Assembly (NCBI RefSeq): GCF_021172045.1
Contig: NZ_CP087164.1
Location: forward strand, 5,828,001 to 5,892,000
Direction: 5' to 3'
Length of the DNA: 64,000 nt
DNA from: Capillimicrobium parvum
GTDB taxonomy: Bacteria; Actinomycetota; Thermoleophilia; Solirubrobacterales; Solirubrobacteraceae
Shown: one piece after another, positions 9,865-17,516 of the stretch
Numbering within the stretch: the stretch's first letter is position 1
Layout: each line of letters opens with the position of its first letter
The notes under the pieces: model-generated
Database searches by the model: none
Told to the model about the DNA's origin: nothing
The model's input: only the letters and a program-made list of their open reading frames with translations
Program-made: the position numbers and the translations under genes

Positions 9865-10004
9865 CCGCCTGACCTTAGAGTACGCGCACGGGGGCCCGCC
9901 TCCCCGCCGGAGGCTGCAGCAGCGCACCCTGAGAGCGCCAGGGCGGCGGTCGGCACCCCCAGCCCTGGACCGCAACTCCAAACCCGTGTCGGAGTTCGTG
10001 GTCG
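9865..10004. promoter_or_regulatory. Divergent intergenic region between TPP enzyme and SpoIID/LytB gene
   Basis: A 140-bp gap that must hold the promoters of both outward-facing genes. Visible structure is limited to an inverted repeat, CCCTG at 9927-9931 and CAGGG at 9939-9943, and a GC-rich stretch near 9888-9915. A GGAG at 9991-9994 is a plausible ribosome site for the SpoIID gene. No clear -35/-10 pair was recognised. Confidence 0.4.
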
Positions 10005-11240
10005 GTGATGCGACGGATCGCCTCCGCCCTTGCCCTTGCCGGCCTGCTGACCACCGCTTCCACCGGGGCGGCGTCGGCGTTCACCATCCGCGGCGCCGGC
10101 TTCGGCCACGGCGTCGGGATGAGCCAGTACGGCGCCGCCGGGTTCGCCGAGCACGGGTGGACCCACGAGCAGATCCTCACCCACTACTTCACCGGCACGG
10201 AGATCGGCCACGCCGACACGGACACCGTGGTGCGCGTGCTGCTGCAGTCGCCGCAGACCGCGACGTTCACCGGCGCGACGAACGCGGGGACGAAGAAGCT
10301 CGACCCGGGCAGGACGTACGGTGCGCGGGCGGCGTCGGGCGGCCGCGTCGACCTCCTCGACGCGGACGGCCGCGTGCTCGCGACCTTCGACGCGCCGCTG
10401 CGCGCCACGAACGGCGCGGACGATCCGGTCAAGCTGCTCGGCACCGCCGGCAACGGCGTGCGCGACGGCGCCTATCGCGGCTGGCTCGAGTTCCGGCCCG
10501 GCGCCATGGGCGAGGTCCTCGCCGTCAACGCGGTCGGCCTCGAGCAGTACGTCGCCGGCGTGATCGCCAACGAGGCGATCCCGTCGTGGCCGATGGAGGC
10601 GCTCGAGTCCCAGGCGGTGGCCAGCCGCGGGTACGCGCTCACGACGCGCAAGACGGAGTCGCGCGGCTGGGACCTCTACCCCGACACCCGCTCGCAGGTC
10701 TACCGGGGCGTCACCGGCGAGAACCCGAACACCAACCGGGCGGTCAACTCGACGGCGGGCGAGGTCGTCACCTATCAGGGCGACCCGATCACGACCTTCT
10801 ACTTCTCCACGTCGGGCGGGCGCACGGAGAACATCGAGAACGCCTGGCCGGGCTCGCCGCCCCAGCCCTACCTCGTCGGCGTCGACGACCCGTACGACGA
10901 CGGCTCGCCGTACCACCGCTGGGGGCCGATCCGGCTGTCGAAGGCCCAGGCCGCGGGCAAGCTCGGCGGACTCGTCAAGGGCTCGTTCGTCGGTGTCAAG
11001 GTGACCAAGCGGGGCGTATCGCCGCGAGTGGTCAAGGCGGTCGTGATCGGGACCGGCGGGCGCACCACCGTCACGGGCGCGACGCTGAAGGCGCGCTTCG
11101 GGCTGCGCGACACGTGGATGACGTTCAACGCGCCCAGCGCCGACGTGGGACCGCAGCCCTCTCAGGACCCCGCGACGGCGCCTCTGCCCGGCCCCGACCC
11201 GCCGTCGTCCGGCGGGTCGAAGGCCGGCGTCAGCCGCTGA
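10005..11240 (+). CDS. Secreted SpoIID/LytB-domain protein, permuted motif order
   Basis: Probably an exported cell-wall protein related to the lytic transglycosylase SpoIID and to LytB. The 411-aa protein has a signal peptide (residues 1-25, ending AASA). The GxGHGVGMSQYGA motif comes directly after it, with a following WTHEQILTHYF segment. The SpoIID core then comes later: LEQYVAGVIANEA, SWPMEALESQAVASRGYAL, and FYFSTSGGRTEN. In SpoIID itself, as I recall it, the GHGVGMSQ block is C-terminal to the core, so this order looks circularly permuted. The C-terminus is Pro/Ser/Gly-rich and disordered. The start is GTG 10005, with ATG 10008 equally possible. It converges on the MaoC gene. Confidence 0.85.
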   Translation: MMRRIASALALAGLLTTASTGAASAFTIRGAGFGHGVGMSQYGAAGFAEHGWTHEQILTHYFTGTEIGHADTDTVVRVLLQSPQTATFTGATNAGTKKLDPGRTYGARAASGGRVDLLDADGRVLATFDAPLRATNGADDPVKLLGTAGNGVRDGAYRGWLEFRPGAMGEVLAVNAVGLEQYVAGVIANEAIPSWPMEALESQAVASRGYALTTRKTESRGWDLYPDTRSQVYRGVTGENPNTNRAVNSTAGEVVTYQGDPITTFYFSTSGGRTENIENAWPGSPPQPYLVGVDDPYDDGSPYHRWGPIRLSKAQAAGKLGGLVKGSFVGVKVTKRGVSPRVVKAVVIGTGGRTTVTGATLKARFGLRDTWMTFNAPSADVGPQPSQDPATAPLPGPDPPSSGGSKAGVSR

Positions 11241-11279
11241 AGACGCGCGTCGCCGGGTCAGCCGCTGAAGACGCGCGTC
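11229..11279. repeat. 23-bp tandem duplication at the junction of two convergent genes
   Basis: The same 23 bp (beginning GTCAGCCGCTGAAG) occurs at 11229-11251 and 11257-11279, period 28 bp. The left copy holds the stop codon of the SpoIID gene. The right copy holds, on the other strand, the last codons and stop of the MaoC gene. One copy alone could serve as the end of both genes, so the duplication appears to have pulled apart two formerly overlapping convergent genes. Confidence 0.9.
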
Positions 11280-11722
11280 AGCGTCTCGGCGACGCAGACC
11301 GGCTTGTCGCCGCCCTCGGTCTCGAACGTGCAGGTCGTCGTGAGCTGGATGCCGCCCGGGACGTCCTCGACGTTCGCAACGGTGCAGCGCATGCGGACCT
11401 TCGAGCCGACCTTCAGCGGCGACGGGAAGCGGACGCGGTTGGCCCCGTAGTTCAGCGCGAACGCGACGTTCTCGATCGTGTAGAGCTCGTAGGACAGGCG
11501 CGGCACGAGCGACAGCGTGTAGAAGCCGTGGGCGATCGTCCCCCCGAACGGCGTGTCCTTCGCCCGCTCGACGTCGACGTGGATCCACTGGTGGTCACCC
11601 GTCGCGTCGGCGAACTTGTCGATGTCGTCCTGGGTCACCTCGACCCAGTCGCTGACGCCGAGCTCCTGGCCGACCCGTGCCTTGATGTCGTCGATTCCGC
11701 TGAGGGTGATCATGCCGGCCAT
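11258..11722 (-). CDS. MaoC-family (R)-specific hydratase
   Basis: A 154-aa hotdog-fold protein of the MaoC/PhaJ type, which hydrates trans-2-enoyl-CoA or similar thioesters in the cytoplasm. The hydratase signature is present: FADATGDHQWIHVD holds the conserved Asp and the His a few residues later, and FGGTIAHGFYTLSL forms the substrate tunnel. Two in-frame starts are possible, ATG 11722 (MAGMITLSG) and ATG 11713. It is divergent from the exonuclease gene with 18 bp between starts. No other beta-oxidation gene is adjacent, so the acyl substrate is unknown. Confidence 0.88.
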   Translation of the reverse strand: MAGMITLSGIDDIKARVGQELGVSDWVEVTQDDIDKFADATGDHQWIHVDVERAKDTPFGGTIAHGFYTLSLVPRLSYELYTIENVAFALNYGANRVRFPSPLKVGSKVRMRCTVANVEDVPGGIQLTTTCTFETEGGDKPVCVAETLTRVFSG

Positions 11723-11740
11723 CCTGCCATGCTGCCGCGC

Positions 11741-12622
11741 ATGGCCGACGCTCCTCTGCTCGCGGTCGACGGGCCGTCGCTGATCTACCGCGCGTTCTTC
11801 GCGCTGCCCGATTCGATCACCGACTCCGACGGCCACCCCGTCAACGCCCTGCTCGGCATGGCGAACCTGATCCTGCAGGCCGTCGAGCAGCACGAGCCGC
11901 GCGCGGTCGTGCTGTGCTGGGGCGCGGAGGCCGCGGTCTACCGCGTCGAGCTGCTGCCCGAGTACCACGCCGACCGGCCCGAGGTGCCCGAGGACCTCGC
12001 GCGCCAGCTCGAGTGGGCGGGCGCGTTCTTCGGCGCGTTCGGCTGGCACTCGCTCGTGCACGACACGCTGGAGGCCGACGACCTGCTCGGCTCGCTGGCG
12101 ACGGTCGAGGTCGAGGCGGGCGGCCGCGCGCTGCTGTTCACCGGCGACCGCGACATGTTCCAGTGCGTGAACGATCGCGTCGCCGTGCTGTGGCCGGGCG
12201 GCGGCAGGACGGGCCCGGAGCTCGTCGACGAGCGTGGCGTGCGCAAGCGCTACGGCATCGGGCCGGAGCTCGTGCCCGACTTCATCGCGCTGCGCGGCGA
12301 CCCGTCGGACTCGATCCCCGGCGGCAGGGGGATCGGCGAGAAGACGGCCAAGGAGCTGCTGCTCAACTACGGCACGCTCGAGGGCGCGATGGCCAACGCG
12401 GTGCGCGAGCGCCCGCGGGTGCAGGCGGCGCTGCGCGACCAGGCCGAGGAGCTGCGCGCGTTCAAGGAGATCGCGACGCTCGTCCACGTGCCGGTGGAGC
12501 GCCCGCCCGACGAGCCCACCCGCTGGGCGGCGGCCGCTGCCGCCGCCCGCGAGCGGGGGATGAACCGCCTGGCCGAGCGCCTCGAGGGCAAGGCCGATGG
12601 CGGAGCCGCCCAGGAGTCCTAG
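11741..12622 (+). CDS. Stand-alone 5'-3' exonuclease (flap endonuclease family)
   Basis: A 293-aa protein equal to the N-terminal domain of DNA polymerase I: a structure-specific 5' nuclease that removes RNA primers and flaps. N-terminal acidic site LLAVDGPSLIYRAFFA, metal-site segment LFTGDRDMFQ, and the helix-3-turn-helix DNA-binding region DSIPGGRGIGEKTAKELL are in order. It has no polymerase domain. The start is ATG 11741 (MADAPLLAVDG); an in-frame ATG at 11729 would add four residues. Its TAG stop shares the palindrome CTAG with the stop of the convergent VOC gene. Confidence 0.9.
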   Translation: MADAPLLAVDGPSLIYRAFFALPDSITDSDGHPVNALLGMANLILQAVEQHEPRAVVLCWGAEAAVYRVELLPEYHADRPEVPEDLARQLEWAGAFFGAFGWHSLVHDTLEADDLLGSLATVEVEAGGRALLFTGDRDMFQCVNDRVAVLWPGGGRTGPELVDERGVRKRYGIGPELVPDFIALRGDPSDSIPGGRGIGEKTAKELLLNYGTLEGAMANAVRERPRVQAALRDQAEELRAFKEIATLVHVPVERPPDEPTRWAAAAAAARERGMNRLAERLEGKADGGAAQES

Positions 12623-13050
12623 AGCGCGGCGAGGTCGCCGACGATCTGGGTGAGGCGCAGGCTGTTGCCCGACGGGTCGCGGAAGCCCGAGTCGATGCCG
12701 TAGGGGCGCTCCTCGGGCGCCTCGGTGAACTCGACGCCGCGGGCGCGCAGCTCCTCGTAGGAGGCCCGGCAGTCCTCCGTGGTCAGGAAGACCGTGCCCG
12801 CCAGGCCCTTGGCCATGAGGTCGCGGATCTGACGACCCGTCTGCTCGTCGATCATCGGCGCGCCGGGGATGGCCATGAGGACGATGTCGATGTCCGGCTG
12901 GCCGGCCGGGCCGACCGTGACCCAGCGGAAGTTGCCCATCTCGGGCATCGTGACGTCGACGCGAACCTCGAAGCCGAGCTTCTGCGTGTAGAAGGCGAGC
13001 GCCTCGTCCTGGTCGTGCACCCAGAGCTGGGCGGTGGCGATCCTGATCAT
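12619..13050 (-). CDS. VOC (glyoxalase/bleomycin-resistance superfamily) protein
   Basis: A 143-aa single-chain VOC-fold protein with two beta-alpha-beta-beta-beta modules: ATAQLWVHDQDEALAFYTQKLGF near the N-terminus and FLTTEDCRASYEELRARGVEF after residue 90. It ends with the family-typical FRDPSGNSLRLTQ. Members bind a metal and act on diverse small molecules, so the substrate is unknown. It is 43 bp downstream of an AraC-type regulator in the same direction, a common pairing for detoxification enzymes. Stop codons of this gene and the convergent exonuclease overlap. Confidence 0.85.
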   Translation of the reverse strand: MIRIATAQLWVHDQDEALAFYTQKLGFEVRVDVTMPEMGNFRWVTVGPAGQPDIDIVLMAIPGAPMIDEQTGRQIRDLMAKGLAGTVFLTTEDCRASYEELRARGVEFTEAPEERPYGIDSGFRDPSGNSLRLTQIVGDLAAL

Positions 13051-13093
13051 CGTGGGCCTCCGGTGTGAGGGGGTGGATGGGTCGCCGGGGACG

Positions 13094-13528
13094 CTAGACC
13101 GAGGGCGCCGCGCTGTCTTCTCCAGATGTGCGGTGTTGCGGGCGGCCGTAGAAGCGCACGACGCAGGTCGGCACGAGCGCGTACCGGGACGCCGGCGGAT
13201 GCTGCGCGCGGTACGCCGTCGGCGACACGCCGAACGTGCGGGTGAAGCTCGAGGTGAACGAGCCGACGCTCTGCAGGCCCACCGAGAAGCAGACGTCCGC
13301 CACGGAGCGGTCGGTCGTACGCAGCAGGGCCGCGGCGCGCTCGAGGCGGCGGGTGAGCAGGTATCCGTGGGGCGACACGCCGAACGCGCGGCGGAACTCG
13401 CGGCTGAAGTGCGCGCGCGAGAGGCCCGCGGCAGCCGCGAGGTCGTCGACCGTGAGCGGGTCCAGGTAGCGCGAGTCGGCGACGTCCCGGGCGCGGAGCA
13501 GATGGCGGGCGGGCGGGACGAACGCCAT
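13094..13528 (-). CDS. AraC-family transcriptional regulator, DNA-binding domain only
   Basis: A 144-aa protein consisting almost only of the two AraC helix-turn-helix motifs: VDDLAAAAGLSRAHFSREFRR and SVADVCFSVGLQSVGSFTSSF, followed by FGVSPTAYR. No ligand-binding domain precedes it; the start ATG 13528 leaves about 25 residues before the first helix. Such short members usually act with a partner or sense redox or DNA state directly. It is probably co-transcribed with the VOC gene and divergent from the FAD oxidoreductase, with 18 bp between starts. Confidence 0.85.
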   Translation of the reverse strand: MAFVPPARHLLRARDVADSRYLDPLTVDDLAAAAGLSRAHFSREFRRAFGVSPHGYLLTRRLERAAALLRTTDRSVADVCFSVGLQSVGSFTSSFTRTFGVSPTAYRAQHPPASRYALVPTCVVRFYGRPQHRTSGEDSAAPSV

Positions 13529-13546
13529 GGCATCAGTATTGCGCTC

Positions 13547-14914
13547 GTGGCCCACAGCCTCTGGATGGACACCCTGGCCGAGCCGGTGGTCCCGCGGCCC
13601 GCGGTCTCGGGCGACGTCATGTGCGACGTCGCCGTGGTGGGCGCCGGGTTCATCGGCCTGTGGACCGCGTACAGCCTCGTGCGCGCCGACCCGTCGCTGC
13701 GGGTCGTGGTGGTCGAGGCGCAGCATGCGGGCTACGGGGCGGCGGGGCGCAACGCGGGCTTCGTCTCGGCCGGCATCTCCGGCGAGGCGCGCGCGTACGC
13801 GCCGCGGGGCGGGATGGACGGCGTGGTGCGCGCCGAGCGGGCGATGGTCGAGGCGGTCGACGAGGTGGGCCGGGTCGTCGCCGAGGAGGACATCGACTGC
13901 GGGTGGGTCAAGAGCGGCTCGCTGCGCATCGCGACGAGCCGCCCGCAGCTCGAGCGGCTGCACGCGGGGATCGACGGGCGGCGCGCGCGGGGGCTCGGCG
14001 AGGGCGACATGTGGATGCTCAGCGCGCGCGAGGTGGGCGAGCGCGTGCGGATCCCCGGCGTGCTCGGCGGCGCGTTCACGCCGCACTGCGCTCGGGTGCA
14101 CCCGGGGCGGCTCGTGCGCGGGCTCGCCGCCGCGTGCGTGCGGCGCGGCGTGACGCTGCACGAGGGCAGCCCGGCGCGGCTCGTCGAGGGCCGGCGGGTC
14201 GTGTGCCCCGGCGGGACCGTTCGGGCGGAGATGGTGGTCCGGGCGACCGAGTCCTACACGGTGCGCCTGCCCGGGCGGCGGCGGGCGTACCTGCCGGTGT
14301 TCAGCCACATGCTCGCCACGGAGCCGCTGCCGGGCGACGTGTGGGCGCGGATCGGGTGGGCGGGCTGCGAGCCCGTCGCCGACCAGCGCCACCTCTTCGC
14401 CTACGGGCAGCGCACGGTCGACGGCCGGATCGCGATGGGCGGGCGCGGCGCGCCGTACCGGCCGGGCAGCCGCATCCGGGTCGCCGACGAGGTGCGCCCC
14501 GCGGTTCTCGCGCGCATCGAGGAGGCGCTGCGGCGCTGGTTTCCCGCGGCGGCGGGCGCGGCGATCACGCATCGCTGGGGCGGGCCGCTGGCGATCCCGC
14601 GCGACTGGTCGATGTCCATCGGCTGCGATCGCGCGGCGGGGCTCGCGTGGGCGGGCGGGCTGAGCGGCCACGGCATCGTCGCGGCGAACGTCTGCGGGCG
14701 CACCCTGGCCGACCTCATCCGGGGCGAGCGGACGCCGCTGACCGCGCTGCCGTGGGTCGGCCACGCGAGCCCGCCGTGGGAGCCGGAGCCGCTGCGGATG
14801 CTCGGGGCGCGCGGGGTCGCCGCGGTGCTGGCGAGCGCGGACCGCGACGAGGACGCGACGCAGCGCCCGGCGCGGCGGGCGAAGCTCGTGGCGCGGTGGA
14901 CGCCGGGACGCTGA
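13547..14914 (+). CDS. FAD-dependent oxidoreductase of the DAO family
   Basis: A 455-aa flavoprotein of the D-amino acid oxidase/glycine oxidase superfamily, similar in order to gamma-glutamylputrescine oxidase and sarcosine oxidase-type enzymes. The FAD Rossmann motif is VAVVGAGFIGLWTAYSL, the DAO motif YGAAGRNAGF follows, and the C-terminal FAD contact is GLSGHGIVAANVCGRTLADLI. The substrate is likely a primary or secondary amine, unproven. I start at GTG 13547 because SLWMDT is usually part of the N-terminus in this family; ATG 13565 is the alternative. It faces the GntR gene, with stops 9 bp apart. Confidence 0.85.
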   Translation: MAHSLWMDTLAEPVVPRPAVSGDVMCDVAVVGAGFIGLWTAYSLVRADPSLRVVVVEAQHAGYGAAGRNAGFVSAGISGEARAYAPRGGMDGVVRAERAMVEAVDEVGRVVAEEDIDCGWVKSGSLRIATSRPQLERLHAGIDGRRARGLGEGDMWMLSAREVGERVRIPGVLGGAFTPHCARVHPGRLVRGLAAACVRRGVTLHEGSPARLVEGRRVVCPGGTVRAEMVVRATESYTVRLPGRRRAYLPVFSHMLATEPLPGDVWARIGWAGCEPVADQRHLFAYGQRTVDGRIAMGGRGAPYRPGSRIRVADEVRPAVLARIEEALRRWFPAAAGAAITHRWGGPLAIPRDWSMSIGCDRAAGLAWAGGLSGHGIVAANVCGRTLADLIRGERTPLTALPWVGHASPPWEPEPLRMLGARGVAAVLASADRDEDATQRPARRAKLVARWTPGR

Positions 14915-14923
14915 GGCAGGCGC

Positions 14924-15775
14924 TCAGCCCGCGCCCGGCCGGCTGACGGCCTCGGGCTCCGTCAACTCCCACACGGCCTGCATTCCGTCCGCGGACGACG
15001 GCGAGAGCTCCAGCCGGAAGCGCAGGAGGTCGCCCCGGTACTCGACCCGGGCCACCTCGATCGGGCGCGTGGACCCGGATGCGGCGCGACAGAACTCGGT
15101 GCACACGGCCAGGAACACCGGCGAGCGGTGCGGGATGCCGAAGCGATCGGCCTCGAACTGCCCGCACTGGCTCGTCTCGACCGCGATGCGGGCATGGGCG
15201 AGCTCGATCCCCTGGTCGGCGAGCACGAGATCCCCCGGCAGGTTGCGACCCGGATGGGCGACGCGCTCGAGCCAGCCGGCGTCCGAGCGCCGGAAGAACG
15301 AGTAGCTGATGCTGAGGGGAACGCCGCGCAGCGACAGCAGGGTCGTGAGGCGCACGATCTCCTCGCCGGCGCCGGCCGCGAGCTCCGCTCGGATGGAGTC
15401 CTCCACCCCGGCGACCCGCAGGTCGAGCACCTGGATGGTGACGTGGCCGGCGCGCGGGCGGACGAGCAGCCGCGACAGGCCGCCCGCGCGCGCATCGAGC
15501 TTCGGCTCGGCCACGAACGTCCCGCGGCCCTTGATGCGCACGATCTGGCGGTCGTCCTCAAGGATCGCGAGCGCCTGACGTACCACCACGCGGCTCACGC
15601 CGAAGCGGCGGGCCAGCTCGGGCTCGGACGGAAGCGACTCTCCCGGCGACCAGATCCCGGACTCGATCTGCTCCTTGAGGACCTCTTGCAGCTGGTAGTA
15701 CAGCGGCACGAAGCTGGTGCGATCAAGGCTCGCCCCGATCCGCTCGGATCCCGCTGGCGGCCGGGAGATCGGCAT
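14924..15775 (-). CDS. GntR/HutC-family transcriptional regulator with UTRA domain
   Basis: A 283-aa regulator with an N-terminal winged helix (SLPSEPELARRFGVSRVVVRQAL, wing IKGRGTFV) and a C-terminal UTRA ligand-binding domain (from LDLRVAGVEDSI onward, with ISYSFFRRSDAGW and ARVEYRGDLLRFRLEL). HutC-type repressors bind small metabolites and release palindromic operators. It is divergent from the APC permease with 168 bp between starts, so the most likely target is the permease-ureohydrolase-NiCoT operon. The start is ATG 15775; longer frames run into the permease gene antisense. Confidence 0.9.
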   Translation of the reverse strand: MPISRPPAGSERIGASLDRTSFVPLYYQLQEVLKEQIESGIWSPGESLPSEPELARRFGVSRVVVRQALAILEDDRQIVRIKGRGTFVAEPKLDARAGGLSRLLVRPRAGHVTIQVLDLRVAGVEDSIRAELAAGAGEEIVRLTTLLSLRGVPLSISYSFFRRSDAGWLERVAHPGRNLPGDLVLADQGIELAHARIAVETSQCGQFEADRFGIPHRSPVFLAVCTEFCRAASGSTRPIEVARVEYRGDLLRFRLELSPSSADGMQAVWELTEPEAVSRPGAG

Positions 15776-15943
15776 GGGGCGAGAATAGAACAGATCGCGG
15801 GCACCGGTTAGGACAAGCGACCGCCGGATGGCGCACCGGCGGCGGCGAGGGCAGAAATTTGCCCTTGACATGCGGCATTCCACGGCGATACCACTCGCCT
15901 GTCTGCCTGTACTGACAGGTGCCCAGGAGAGGGGACGGGGTCG
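15776..15943. promoter_or_regulatory. Divergent promoter/operator region, GntR gene and APC permease operon
   Basis: This gap holds a perfect -35-like TTGACA at 15865-15870 on the plus strand, with only weak -10 matches 16-18 bp on (GATACC/TACCAC). Downstream is an inverted repeat CCTGT-ACTG-ACAGG at 15906-15919, preceded by another CCTGTC at 15899-15904. That palindrome lies between the promoter and the permease start, where a repressor such as the adjacent GntR protein would block transcription. The permease ribosome site is AGGAGAGGGG at 15925-15934. No guanidine riboswitch-like sequence was seen. Confidence 0.55.
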
Positions 15944-17467
15944 ATGGCGCAACCGATCGCCGACGAGCAACAGCTCGAGGAGTTCGGCTACAAGCAGGAG
16001 CTGCCGCGCGTGCTGCGGCTGTGGACCAACTGGGCGATCGGCTTCGCCTTCATCTCGCCGATCGTCGGGCTGTACACGGTGGTCGCCCTCGGGGCCTCGA
16101 CCGCGGGGCCCGCGTGGGTCTGGAGCATCCCGGTCGTCATCGTCGGCCAGCTCCTCGTCGCGCTCGTGTACGCGCAGCTCGCCGCACGGTGGCCCATCGC
16201 CGGCGGCATCTACCAGTGGTCGCGCCGGCTCGTCGGCCCGCGCTACGGCTGGTGGGCCGGGTGGTTCTACATCTGGGCGCTCATCCTTACGCTGTCGACG
16301 GTCGCCTACGGCGGCGGTGGGTTCCTCGGCCAGCTCGTCGGCATCGATGCCCCCACCACGGGGCAGTCGATCATGCTGGCGCTGGCGATGATGTGCATCA
16401 CGACGGCGGTCAACGTCGTCGGCCTCGGCCTCCTGCGCTACACCGTGAACATCGGTATCGCCTGCGAGGCGGTCGCCAGCGTCGGCATCGGCATCGCGCT
16501 CATCCTGTTCGCGCGCCAGCAGCCGATCAGCGTGCTCACCGACACGGGCGGCGTGGCCGGCGGCGGCGACTACTTCCCGGCCTTCATCGCGGCCGTCGCG
16601 ATCGCCGGATGGGTCCTGCTCGGCTTCGATGCGTGCGGCAGCGTCGCCGAGGAGACCCGCGACGCCGCCCGGCAGGTCCCCAAGGCGATCGTCATGTCGA
16701 TCCTGTGCGTCGGCCTCGTCGACCTGATCGCGGCCTTCGCACTCGTGCTCGGCAACCCCGACCTGGGGGCGATGGTCTCCGGCGAGCAGAGCGATCCGGT
16801 GTCGGCGGCGGTCGTCGCCGGGCTCGGGAGCTGGGCTGAGACGCCGTTCCTCATCGTGGTCGTGACGTCGTTCATCGCGTGCGGGATCGCCGTGCAGGGC
16901 GCGACCGTCCGCGTCGTCTTCTCCTACTCCCGCGACGGCATGTTCCCGCTGGCGCGGCTCTGGCGGAAGGTCGCGCACTGGAACCGCTCGCCGGTCTACG
17001 CGACCCTGCTGGTGGCCGGTCTCGCGTCGATCGCGTTCGCGTACGCCAACGTGCTGAGCGTGCTCGTGGCGTTCGCGACGGGCGCGTACTACGTCGGGTT
17101 CCTCGCGCCGGTCGCGGCGGCGCTCTACCTGCGGTTCCGCGGCCGCTGGCTCGACGTCAGCGGGCCCTTCTCGGTCCGAGGGCGCCTCGGCTACGCCATC
17201 AACATCGCGGCCGCGGCCTGGCTCGTGTTCGAGACGATCAACATCGCGTGGCCCCGCTACGGCGACCTGCCGTGGTGGCAGAACTGGGCGTTCGTGATCG
17301 GGATGAGCGCCTTCGGCATCGTCGGCCTCATGTACTTCCTCGCGCGCCGCCCCGACCGGAGGTTCCAGGAGGGCGCCGCCACGATGGGCGAGGACCCGGC
17401 GATGGCCCCCGCCACGGCGCCGCCCGTGCCCGTCTCCACCTCAGAAGACGACCGCCAGCCCGCGTGA
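15944..17467 (+). CDS. APC-superfamily amino acid/amine permease
   Basis: A 507-aa importer with about 12 transmembrane segments of the amino acid-polyamine-organocation superfamily. The first helix region (TNWAIGFAFISPIVGLYTVVALG) and IAGGIYQWSRRLVGPRYGWWAGWFY are typical of the GABA/amine permease subgroup. The consensus loop GFDACGSVAEETRDAARQVPKAI sits after helix 6-7. The hydrophilic C-terminus is about 45 residues and disordered. It is the first gene of the presumed operon with the ureohydrolase (49 bp gap) and NiCoT gene. The context suggests a guanidino compound or its product as substrate; amino acids are the alternative. Confidence 0.88.
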   Translation: MAQPIADEQQLEEFGYKQELPRVLRLWTNWAIGFAFISPIVGLYTVVALGASTAGPAWVWSIPVVIVGQLLVALVYAQLAARWPIAGGIYQWSRRLVGPRYGWWAGWFYIWALILTLSTVAYGGGGFLGQLVGIDAPTTGQSIMLALAMMCITTAVNVVGLGLLRYTVNIGIACEAVASVGIGIALILFARQQPISVLTDTGGVAGGGDYFPAFIAAVAIAGWVLLGFDACGSVAEETRDAARQVPKAIVMSILCVGLVDLIAAFALVLGNPDLGAMVSGEQSDPVSAAVVAGLGSWAETPFLIVVVTSFIACGIAVQGATVRVVFSYSRDGMFPLARLWRKVAHWNRSPVYATLLVAGLASIAFAYANVLSVLVAFATGAYYVGFLAPVAAALYLRFRGRWLDVSGPFSVRGRLGYAINIAAAAWLVFETINIAWPRYGDLPWWQNWAFVIGMSAFGIVGLMYFLARRPDRRFQEGAATMGEDPAMAPATAPPVPVSTSEDDRQPA

Positions 17468-17516
17468 CCGCGGCGCCGGCGCTCAGCGACCCCACGAGTC
17501 CGAAGGAGGACCCACC

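Noticed and set aside
15776-15943. Guanidine-I (ykkC) riboswitch upstream of the APC/ureohydrolase operon
   Set aside because: Searched by eye because of the guanidine hypothesis, but the conserved ykkC core was not found; a GntR-type operator is more plausible.
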